Shown in pieces: positions 33,470-45,500 of a DNA stretch of 64,000 nucleotides. Numbering within the stretch: position 1 is the first letter of the stretch; each line of letters opens with the position of its first letter. This DNA is from Branchiostoma belcheri (taxonomy: Eukaryota > Chordata > Leptocardii > Amphioxiformes > Branchiostomatidae), in the NCBI RefSeq assembly GCF_001625305.1, contig NW_017804019.1, positions 1-64,000 of the forward strand, given 5' to 3'. Below the pieces are notes generated by a model, which saw only the letters and a list, made by a program, of their open reading frames with translations, was not told the DNA's origin and did not search any database. Position numbers and translations under genes: made by a program.

Positions 33470-34740
33470 TTCTGCGACAAGAAGACAATCTGCATGTCCT
33501 TTATTTGTCACCGAAGCCGCATGTCTGGAACGCCACCCTCAGTGAATCTTTACGGTACACCCCTGCCTTATGTGCTTTTGGTTACTTTGGTTTTCAAATC
33601 ACACCTGACCTTTCTGACGGCTTGGGGACTTTCTCGCATACATAGGTTTCTAACGGTATCAATTCCATTATTCGATGCAAAGTGTTATTGCCACATATCA
33701 AGGTAGTTCTGCTTTTTACTTCCAGAGTACAATGCCGTGTTGGGCAACATGCTACAATATCTCAAGAGGGAGCTAGACATTCTTCTGATTGTCGAAGATC
33801 TGCTGCAGGAAGATGTAATTTGAGGAAGAACAACAACAGCGATAGACCGTCACTGTCCTTCCTCCTCAACAACCTGGAAACAGCCAATCATTGTAATTAA
33901 CATCTTGGATCTTTAGAGAAACAAATGAGCTGCAAGACAATGTAACCCAATGAAGATGGCCAGAAAATAACAAAGCATGTAAAAATAAAGTGGTAAGTAA
34001 TTCAATTACAGAAATATGAGCAAAGACTCGTAAACCTGGAGACTGGGAGACAGCATCATCACGTGTATGTTTCGGCTTGATTAATGTATCGTGACTGCCT
34101 CGGAGGGACCTACAAAAGCGTACAAAGTTACATGCCCATAGAGTGGCATACATGGCCTACACGGGTAACCTGGACATAGCAGAGATGCAAGTATCTCATC
34201 TAATTAATTTTTAATCCAACCAAATTCCATGTTTACCTAGTATGCGTGTTGTTTGCTGCTTCAGTCACGGCTTACACGGAGACGATCCGTTGACAGAAAA
34301 GTCAGACGAAAAACGGCGTGAAATAAGAACGGAGCGAAATGAGAACGGCGCGAAATGAGAACTGGGACGAACCATTGCCAAGTGTTACTTTACATGAATC
34401 TACGTATTTGTTATTGTAATATCGTATAAAACCTCTACGTATTACCAAAAATGTATTGATTACTAATAGTTGCTGTCAGTAGTAGCTACCAACTATTGTG
34501 GATTATATAACTGTTACCCTTCGAACTGGCAGCAGCAAGCTAGGTTGTCCCCCATACTTCACAACATTGAAACGCCCATTGCCATAGAAATAATAATGGC
34601 ACTTGACGATACCACTGTCATTAAGGGGTGCGGAACATTACCGGTATGCAACAGTAAAATGAATTTCATGTAACGTTACGTATGATTGACAATTATGAAA
34701 GCTTCTCTGAGCTGAATTTTGTCGTGACTACCAGTTTTAC
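33470..34740. other. Gene-free stretch
   Basis: No supported gene. A frame at 33726-33822 reads EYNAVLGNMLQYLKRELDIL after an acceptor-like ttacttccag, but has no partner exon and no recognised family. Confidence 0.4.
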
Positions 34741-35940
34741 TCCTTTCAATATGATGGGAATCAAACCCGAGTGCTGCAGACTGGTGGTACCAACTTTCGA
34801 CGAACTTTGACCCGGTGCTGAAGTCACACGTTGGTAAAAGTCACGTGTCTACAGCACTTGGGTCAAAAAGCTGATGAAGACCGAATGATTCGGTCAAAAA
34901 TTCCGGTGAGGCAACTTTCTTAAGTTAAAGAACAGTTTAATTTTGTATTTTACCAACTTAGATGAACTTTTATACAAGTATGATATTTATTCATAGTTAA
35001 AGTATTCACAAATGTAGAAACATCATATACAGTTGTCTTATTCCATTATCTTTGTGTTGGAAGTAAGTAAGCAGGTAGCGTTTTGGATTTTCAATATCTT
35101 TAGAGAATAGTATTCGGCACATTTCAATTAGATCAAGTACAATAAGGGGGGACACATTGTACGGAAAGTGTTGGAGAAGCCAACTTTGTTGTAAAACAGT
35201 GGCAAACTACTGCATTGCATGTTTCCCAAAGGTTATAAGAGTTGACTAGTCCGTTAGTCCCAACTAATTATATAATTCGTGATTTTCCTTACATTCATAA
35301 CAGGATATGTCACGAAATTGATGTCCATCGTGGAGCAGATGTGTTCCAGTTACGAGAAGGGTCATCTCATCTGGGCATTCTATTTCACCAAACACTGTGA
35401 AAAAAAACCGCAGTCGAACATGACTACTTCTTGATAGGGGTAAAAGAGGCTATATACATCAGGGACCATCACCCTTCACGCGACGGGGACCGACATGAGG
35501 AAGACTGATGAGGAAGACCGGAGTGACTGGTCGAAAGCCCTGGGTGATAGAACTTCTTTTGTTGCATCAAAAATTAAAACATAAAACTTCATTAATACAT
35601 GACGAAGTTAAACTTGTCTCCAACTCAAAATTTGACTCACCGGAATTTTCGACTGAATCACTCAGTCACTCTGGCTTATTAAGAAAGCCTAGACAACCCC
35701 GTTCTAAACCCCAAGAGAGTCAGGGAACGGGAGGGAAAAACAGAAAAACACTTGTAGTCCTCCCATGCGTAAAGGGTATTTCTGAGCCCCTACATTTGGG
35801 TCCACAGCATTTGGGTCAGATAGCTGAGGAAGACTGAGTGATTCAGTCGAAAATTCCGGTGAGTCAAATTTTGAGTTGGAGAACAGTTTAACTTCTTTAT
35901 AATGTAATTTACCAACTCAGATGAACTTTCATGTTGATTA
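34740..35940. repeat. LINE 3'-tail repeats with stem-loop motif
   Basis: At least three copies of a motif: gaagaccgaatgattcggtc followed by aaaaattccggtgag, then a stretch ending accaacttagatgaactttt. Forward copies lie at 34828-34985 and 35790-35935; an inverted piece (ttgactcaccggaattttcg) lies at 35630-35660, so 35490-35935 is partly foldback. The hairpin within the first motif is typical of 3' ends recognised by CR1/L2-type reverse transcriptases. Another copy is at 46500-46890. Confidence 0.65.
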
Positions 35941-36050
35941 ATACATATTTTGACGCTATTGTTACAGTCACTAAATGGTTGACAAAGAAAAGTAACACCA
36001 GTTATCTAAAACCATGGCCCAATTTTTTTTCTTATGTACAGAACTCCAGG

Positions 36051-36474
36051 TTACGCCTCGATGTTATAATATGTATCACGATTCCTTCTCTCTGAATCCA
36101 CGCTACGAAAAACGGTCACGATCAGGAGCACCATGATCACGGCACCTCCAGCAGACGCAGCGGCCACGTCAGTCCGGGTGACTCTGACTTTCACTGTGGA
36201 GCAAGAGGAACGATTCAAATTTTACTTGATTGTAACTTTGCTGTAACATGCACAGGGTGTTATTATTTCCATACTTGAGATGCATAGAAGAATTCTATAT
36301 GCCAAGTTTGTCTAAATTCTACTAAAAGTATGTTTTTAGGAATGCATGTTTTAGGATCCTAAATAGCTTACATGTAGGTGGACCGTTTTGAAAGTCATAA
36401 GAGAAAAAAAATAGTCGTCATCCTTCTGACGAATCCTTGACAATGCAGCCAGCAGATCGCGGGTTACAGCTTCG

Positions 36475-36541
<67 letters not shown>

Positions 36542-39500
36542 CGTTTGCAAGATTCCGCCAGAGGTCACTGGCCTCCTTTACGGGGTAAAAAAAAAGCCAG
36601 AAATGGAGAATAAGCGTGTTTGTTTGGGGCTTTCAGGATCCAATTGACATCATATGAACACATATAGACCAAACATCTTCGCTGTTGCAATACCTGTGCA
36701 TCTTGTCCCATTTATTTTTCCATCCCCTTCATATCCAATGTTACAAGTACAGGTCGCACCGATCCCAGGAGCTGGCACGTCTGTACATTGAGCATTGGGG
36801 TCGCACGGGTTAGGATCGCATCCATCCATTTCTACAGACGAACAGATAAAGCAAGATGAGACCAGCTCAGTATTTAACAACATTTAAAAAGATGTTGCTA
36901 CAGATGCCGTAATCTTTTGTCCTTTTTGGGTCATTTTTAAAAGTTCAACATTATTGACTACATTGAGAACCATCCTTGAAGTTTATGCAAGTTGGTTCTC
37001 TGGCGAGTAATCATGATGAAAGCCTCAGTGGTCGTTGAAAATTTGATCTTTATGTACACTAGTGTGGGAAGAAAGTTACGCATCGTAAACACCGCACAAA
37101 ATCCCTAGTTTCCGTGTGAGAAATTACCGCACACTTTCCCGGATATTTTAGGTTTCCGGTAGAACCCGGGGGTTTCCGACCTGCACACGAAACGTGTCCA
37201 GTCCCGTACATGTCCTGTACACTCCCGGAAATGAACCACTTTTTGTGTGCAGGTCGTGTCCTGGGTGTTATATGCCCGGACACGATCCCTGTACATCCCC
37301 GTACACGGCAGGAAATGGCCGTGCACCGCTCCGTGCGTTGCTGGAAAATGCATAATTTAGCGGCAATTATCACCTAATTATTCTCCACACGGCAGCGGAA
37401 ATTCGCCGTGTACGTACGGGTCGGACATGCCGGTACTACACCCCCCCCCCGGCCAAAACCCGCCCCGCTCTCGGGACCGGTTGCTCCCGTTCCCGGGACC
37501 CGTTGCTCCCATTCCCGGGGCCCTGCTGTTCCCGTTCTCGGGACCCCACTGCACCCACTTCGGGGACCCCCCTTCCCGCTCCCGGGGCTTCGCTGCCCGG
37601 CTCCCGAGAAATCGCTTCCCCCGCTCCCGGGACACATTTCGATGTTTTAGGAACACATTTCATTCATAAAAAAAAGTAATACATGTTTATACTTCATTCA
37701 TCGTTTTATTGGTATAAACAGGATCGCCATTTACAGATTGACAAAAATAACGCTCTATGTATAGTGTATACACGTTATGCACTATGCTAACACTATACAA
37801 TAATGTAACCTGGTACTTTACAAATATGTGTAGCCGAAACATAGAAACAATAGCTTTTTCCCGAACTAGCCTTCCAGGGAGTAGACTTTTAAAATCGTTG
37901 GACCCGGTGTAAACTCAGAAATTACTAGTAATTAACAGCTTTCTCTAACTTTAAAAAGTAAATTAACATCACATCTTATCACAGTCACATCCAAATAGAA
38001 GTCCATTTTAGCAAAAAATGTCAAAAAGTAACTAATACTGACATCATCAGGTTAAAAGAGGAAAATAGCCCTCAGATCATGAAAGTGAATGGCGCTTACA
38101 CAAACAGTCAAAAGACTAAATTTTCAATAAACAAAGATGGCCTCAAACAAAGTTCTTCAAAATACATGTACGTGTAGCAAAAACATAATTGCAGACCTAA
38201 CATGAAGTTAAATGAGGCTTGGCAGAAAACAATATCACGTCATTACAAAAAAAGATCATTTGCTCAGAAATTAATTACATGAACACGTATTCAATTTACA
38301 ATGTCGTTAAAGACAAGCTGTCGGTTTCGTAAAGTTTGCGTTGTCGCCTCTACAAAATGAGGCTTAGTTGTAGATTTTAGGCCAGGAGGTATGCCCCCCC
38401 TTGCTTCAGGGGACCATAGCGAAACGTTTTCATCCTGGAAGGACAAACTGCCCCCTGTCTGTCTGCGGGATGGCGTGGTGTTGGTGTCGGTTGTGATCGC
38501 AGTCAGGCCGGAGCGGCGTGCTGGGCGCGGGGTGCACCCTGGGCGGGAGTGCAGCGGGGCCGGCCTGGGTCGTCGGAGCCTGCCGGGCGCTTTAACACAG
38601 CACCCTCGCCTTTAGATCTGAGCCTGGGTGTGCAGTCTGCCTGTTTGCCTCCAGCCTGGCCTGCAGGACATGGAAAAACGAAAATCTAAGTCAAAAGTCG
38701 AAGGCATTTCTGAATTTCATTTGAAGTTACGTGTACATGTACTAGACGTTTTATAAACAAGCCTGGCAAAGATGCGGACGTCTGTATGGACACATTTCGA
38801 GGAGAAGTCATTTATCATTTTTAACGAATGTTTTTAACGTCAGACAGCAACAATTTTGTCCAGATGAAAAGGCTCCATTCATCAAGCATCAACGTCTACT
38901 TGTTTCTTTTCATTGTAATCATGGGAACAATACAAACACAACATTTCCCTCGGTAATGAAAACAATTCAAATTGTCAAGAGCCTTGTCGGCTTTCGTATG
39001 CAAAGATATACATTTGCATAGATTTGCATAGCCCTTCGGGGCTAAAAGGTTTCGAAATAAATGAAAATGAAATGAAATAGACTCACCCTCTTCTGTGTGA
39101 CTGCAGTCGCTTTTCTTTCTTTCTTTTCTGAGCTCTCCGACAGCCTGGCGATAAAGTTTCTTCAAATCGTCTCAAAGTATCCCAAATCCGCGCCTGAAAA
39201 AAATACATATGTTCTGAGCAACATACAAACCATATCGATGTACTTCTAAGTAGAAATAATAAACTATGTTATTAATCAGTAAAAAAAGTAGTGTGCACTT
39301 CCTGCCAAAATAAATATTTCTGCCGTAGGCACAACTTAGCCAAGGTTTTTAAACAACATGTTTAAGATATATGTAACGATAGTGCCATATATATAATAGT
39401 ATCATTGTTTTAGCTTACCCTTCCTCCCGTCGGTTTCCTGGTTCGTTGCGGTGTTGTCGGCAAATTGTCGGCCCGTGTAGTAGAGTCATTTCTTCCGTTG

Positions 39501-42500
39501 CGAAAACGAAGTAACAGAACGGAATGTTTGACGCCATTTTAGTTCAGGAACATACTAGTAATCTTTGCAAGCCGAGACAAACGTGTTTTGAAAAAGCAAA
39601 CCGTCGTTGTGACAAAGCAAGATTCAAACGACCCACCAAAACAAAGCATCGCGTCTCTTATTGGCTGGTCCCGGCGAGAGCGAGATAGGATTGGTCGTCA
39701 GTCATATAATCACGTGATCGCGTTCAATTCTACAACGATCTTGTTTTTATTATATTATAGGTTTTAAGTTAAGGGGCAGTCTGAACACTTAGATGATAGG
39801 ATGTTTCTGATTGTGTGAATGTATTTATTTCAAGGCAGACAAATGATCTTCATAATTCTAATTCGTCATGATTACATGGCTTTATTCGTTCTAGAATTAC
39901 ACAACTTGTCGCTCACTGAGTGAAATAAAACCACACTTTAACTCCAACATAACCTTACTCTTTGTAAATGTATCCAAAATCCACAATTAATGTCATGAGG
40001 GTTGACTTGTTTTGCTGGATTTCAGTATTTTACCAGGCGTGGGGACGCTGTGAGTTCTCCCTTTGTTTACACAAAGGCTATTCACATAAATGGACACCAT
40101 GTCAGACACATCACAATACACATCGACCGAACTACGTAACAATGTAAAGCTTGCATATTATTACCCATACATGTACCTAAAATCATAACAAACTGATCAG
40201 GTCACGTTAGTTCAAACCCCTTTAGTCAAACGTTTGATTACATCATGGTAATGAACCTCACGGATAAACTATTATTTCCAAAATAAAAAATTCAGATTTA
40301 GACCGGAGTGTAGATTTAGGTCATTTTACCTCCATGTTTTGACCGAGTAGGTTATATAACCCCAGCGTCGGGGCGCCCTACGCTCAAATGTGCTTTGTCG
40401 TATGGACGACATCACGATAAATCAAGCCAAGGACGCATAGGTTCAAATGTTGTACTAACAATCCTTGATCATTCTATATCTAATTTGCTTAGATTAAAGT
40501 ACTGGCAACTTTGGTTCAAGTAATTATCACCTGAAACATGAATACACGCTGTACCTAATTACCCCTTATTGTTAGCCGCTCCCCAACACACGCCAGGTGT
40601 GCGGGGCGTAAATTTCCGTGCACGTGCACGGCGAGCACGAATCCGGGAGTGTAAGGAAATATCCGGGGCCGTACATGCGGAGCCCGGAAATCCATGGACG
40701 CGACCAGGACACGGCGAATTTCACGGGCGTGTGCGGGACTGGAAACTCTTGGAAACGTGGTTTTTCATACAGTGAAAATACATTGAGAATCATTACGTCG
40801 AATTTAAGACTAAAATGCTTTTTTGTTCGATATTTTCAAACTACATTTTTAGCTGGGGCCGTCAACGTTAAAAATTAAAATTAAATGTTCAAAGACCTAA
40901 TAGATTATTATGTAGATCTATATCTTTACTGCAGATGCTCAAACGTCATTTCATACTAAAAATCACCGTGAAGTAAGTATAGCCCTCTAATGATATTTTT
41001 TAAACTAATAGTATCTGGCGAATATATGTATATTACAACTGGATAATGTTTGCTACGGTTCTAGCATAGAACAACTTGCGAACAGTCTTACGTGTGCATG
41101 TTGGAACAGGTTTACTCCATGTTCCGTCAGCTTGGCACGCCGCAGCAGTAGCACCGTTCAGTACGTATCCCGTGTTACAGGTAAAGGTGACCACAGTCTG
41201 GTAGGAAGTCGCTGTGGCACTGACCGCACCGTTAGTTGGAGCCACCAGGGTTGGGCATTGTCTGACTGGAATGGTGATATTTTTTTTTATTACGGGGATC
41301 TATTTGTGTACTAAAGATGCTCTATATAAAATGTCTTCTTCTGATATATGCCTGTCTGTCATGTTTTAAATACAGAAAGCACAAACAGCTACCCTCATTA
41401 TACTATATATTGTGAATGTCTGTATACTAAGTATACATTTCGACATCACTACATTTGTAGCATATATCAAATTGCAAGTCAATCGCCTTACTTTTGCATG
41501 TTGGAACAGGATTACTCCACGTTCCGTCAGCTTGGCACGCCGCAGCAGCACAGCCGTTCCGCACGTATCCCGGGTTACAGGTGAAGGTAACCCCGTTTGG
41601 GTAGGCGTGTGGTCCGGGAGGACTTAGAGCTCCGGAAGTTGGGGGCGTCAACGTTGGGCATGGTCTGGCTAAAATGTTCAATAAACTGTATCACGGAGAA
41701 TAATCTTTAGACAGAAAATATATGCCAGAAGTTATACTAGGACGTACTTTCTAATACTCTCTTTACTATGTGGTGAATATCTGTATACTACAATTCGAAA
41801 AACCTTGCTGTATTAGCATATCATACAAACCTGTAAGTCGTAGTTATAGAGTTCAAACAACACACGGAAGAAACCAAAAATTTTCTGTTTGAACTCTATA
41901 ACTATCGATTCTACAGATGGGCTTTCATTCAAAACTTACGTGTGCATGTTGGAACAGGATTACTCCATGTTCCGTCAGCTTGGCACGTTGTATTACCAGA
42001 GCCGTTTGGTTGGTCTCCCGGTTTACAACAGATGAAGGTGACCACAGTCTGGTAGGAGGTCGTTGAGGTACTGAGCCCACCGTTGATTGGGCAGGTCAAG
42101 GGTGGACAAGGTCCGGCTGAAACGGTCAGAAACTGAATAATGAATCTTTATATCTCTCTCTCTATATATTTTTTAATACAGAAAGCACACACATGCACAG
42201 GTATGTTCTTACACTTTTTGATGTCTACTATGCGTTTTTAATATCTACTAAATATCTGTAAAATGCGTGGTGCGGAAAAACTAGCTTTCAAATAACTTGA
42301 TACGCGCGTTTTAGGGACAGATATTTTACGTCGAATACGTTTACAGTTTACTCGACAAGTAATTTAAAGAAAGAACGATATATAAATGCTGAAATTGAAC
42401 AATACCTGGTGTAGCCGTGGTTGGTTCTCCAGACGTGGTTCCCACTCCATATGTTGTTGTGCTTGTATCTTCGAATGTCGTTGTTGTACCCGGTAAAGTC

Positions 42501-45500
42501 GTGGAGGTATCTTCAAATGTCGTTGTTGTGCCGGGTGTAACCGTGGTCGTATCTTCAAATGTCGTTGTTGTGCCGGGTGTAACCGTGGTCGTATCTTCAA
42601 ATGTCGTTGTTGTGCCGGGTGTAACCGTGGTGGTATCTTCAAATGACGTTGTTGTACCGGGTAAAGCCGTGGTGGTATTTTCGATCGTCGTTGTTGTGCC
42701 GGGTGTAACCGTGGTCGTATCTTCCAATGTCGTTGTTGTGCCCGTTGTAACCGTGGTCGTATCTTCCAATGTCGTTGTTGTGCCGGGTGTAACCGTGGTC
42801 GAATCTTCGAATGTCGTTGTTGTGCCGGGTGTAACCGTGGTCGTATCTTCCAATGTCGTTTTGCCGGGTGTAACGGTGGTCGTATCTTCAAATGTCGTTA
42901 ATGTGCCGGGTGTAACCGTGGTCGTATCTTCCAATGTCGTTGTTGTGCCGGGTGTAACCGTGGTCGTATCTTCCATTGCCGTTGTAGTGCCGGGTGTTAT
43001 TGTGGTCGTATCTTCCAATGTCGTTGTTGTGCCGGGTGTAACCGTGGTCGTATCTTCCAATGTCGTTGTTGTGCCGGGTGTAACCGTGGTCGTATCTTCC
43101 AATGTCGTTGTTGTGCCGGGTGTAACCGTGGTCGTATCTTCCAATGTCGTTGTTGTGCCGGGTGTAACCGTGGTCGTATCTTCCAATGTCGTTGTTGTGC
43201 CGGGTGTAACCGTGGTCGTATCTTCAAATGTCGTTGTTGTGCCGGGTGTAACCGTGGTCGTATCTTCAAATGTCGTCGTGCCGGATGTAACCGTGGTCGT
43301 ATCTTCGAATGTCGTTGTTGTGCCGGGTGTTAATTTGGTCGTATCTTCAAATGTAGTTGTTATGTCGAGTATAACCGTGGTCGTATCTTCAAATACCGTT
43401 GTTGTGCCGGGTGTAACCGTGGTCGTACCTTCGAATGACGTTGTTGTGCCGGGTGTTAAAGTGGTCGTATCTTCAAATATAGTTGTTGTGTCGAGTGTAA
43501 CCGTGGTCGTATCTTCCAATGTCGTTGTTGTGTCGGGTGTAACAGTGGTCGTATCTTCCAATGTCGTTGTTGTGCCTGTTGTAAACGTGGTCGTATCTTC
43601 AAATGTCGTTCTTGTGCCGAGTGTAACCGTGGTCGCATCTTCAAATACCGTTGTTGTGCCGGGTGTAAACGTGGTCGTATCTTCCAATGTCGTTGTTGTG
43701 CCTGTTGTAAACGTGGTCGTATCTTCAAATGTCGTTGTTGTGCCGAGTGTAACCGTGGTCGTATCTTCAAATACCGTTGTTGTGCCGGGTGTAACGTGGT
43801 CGTATCTTCAATGTCGTTGTTGTGCCGGGGATAACCGTGGTCGTATCTTCCATCGCCGTTGTAGTGCCGAGTGTAACCGTGGTCGTATCTTCAAATGTCG
43901 TTGTTGTGTCGGGTGTAAACGTGGTGGTATCTTCAAATGACGTTGTTGTACCCAATGAAGCCGTGGTGGTATCTTCCAATGTCGTTGTTGTGCCGGGTGT
44001 AAACGTGGTCGTATCTTCAAATGTCGTTGTTGTGCCGGGTGTAACCGTGGTCGTATCTTCAAATGTCGTTGTTGTGCCGGGTGTAACCGTGGTCGTATCT
44101 TCAAATGTCGTTGTTGTGCCGGGTGTAACCGTGGTCGTATCTTCCAATGTCGTTGTTGTGCCGGGTGTAACCGTGGTCGTATCTTCAAATGTCGTTGTTG
44201 TGCCGGGTGTAACCGTGGTCGTATCTTCAAATGTCGTTGTTGTGCCGGGTGTAACCGTGGTCGTATCTTTAAATGTCGTTGTTGTGCCGGGTGTAACCGT
44301 GGTCGTATCTTCAAATGTCGTTGTTGTGTCGGGTGTAAACGTGGTGGTATCTTCCAATGTCGTTGTTGTGCCGGGTGTAAACGTGGTCGTATCTTCAAAT
44401 GTAGTTGTTGTGCCGGGTGTAAACGTGGTCGTATCTTCAAATGTCGTTGTTGTGCCGGGTGTAAACGTGGTCGTATCTTCAAATGTCGTTGTTGTGCCGG
44501 GTGTAACCGTGGTCGTATCTTCAAATGTCGTTGTTGTGTCGGGTGTAAACGTGGTGGTATCTTCAAATGTAGTTGTTGTGCCGGGTGTAAACGTGGTCGT
44601 ATCTTCAAATGTAGTTGTTGTGCCGGGTGTAAACGTGGTCGTATCTTCAAATGTCGTTGTTGTGCCGGGTGTAAACGTGGTCGTATCTTCAAATGTCGTT
44701 GTTGTGCCGGGTGTAAACGTGGTCGTATCTTCAAATGTCGTTGTTGTGCCGGGTGTAAACGTGGTCGTATCTTCAAATGTCGTTGTTGTGCCGGGTGTAA
44801 ACGTGGTCGTATCTTCAAATGTCGTTGTTGTGCCGGGTGTAAACGTGGTCGTATCTTCAAATGTCGTTGTTGTGCCGGGTGTAAACGTGGTCGTATCTTC
44901 AAATGTCGTTGTTGTGCCGGGTGTAAACGTGGTCGTATCTTCAAATGTCGTTGTTGTGCCGGGTGTAAACGTGGTCGTATCTTCAAATGTCGTTGTTGTG
45001 CCGGGTGTAAACGTGGTCGTATCTTCAAATGTCGTTGTTGTGCCGGGTGTAAACGTGGTCGTATCTTCAAATGTCGTTGTTGTGCCGGGTGTAAACGTGG
45101 TCGTATCTTCAAATGTCGTTGTTGTGCCGGGTGTAAACGTGGTCGTATCTTCAAATGTCGTTGTTGTGCCGGGTGTAACCGTGGTCGTATCTTCAAATGT
45201 CGTTGTTGTGCCGGGTGTAACCGTGGTCGTATCTTCAAATGTCGTTGTTGTGTCGGGTGTAAACGTGGTGGTATCTTCCAATGTCGTTGTTGTGCCGGGT
45301 GTAAACGTGGTCGTATCTTCCAATGTCGTTGTTGTGCCGGGTGTAAACGTGGTCGTATCTTCAAATGTCGTTGTTGTGCCGGGTGTAAACGTGGTCGTAT
45401 CTTCAAATGTCGTTGTTGTGCCGGGTGTAAACGTGGTCGTATCTTCAAATGTCGTTGTTGTGCCGGGTGTAACCGTGGTCGTATCTTCAAATGTCGTTGT

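Noticed and set aside
36351-36539. Frame with a CVCVCV run
   Set aside because: It is the translation of the (AC)n microsatellite.
37374-37669. Several overlapping Pro/Gly/Arg-rich frames on both strands
   Set aside because: Shadows of the GC-rich CCCGGG minisatellite; no start, splice or homology support.
39172-39174. Selenocysteine reading of the in-frame TGA
   Set aside because: No SECIS-like element could be pointed to, and a CGA to TGA change at a CpG is a simpler explanation.
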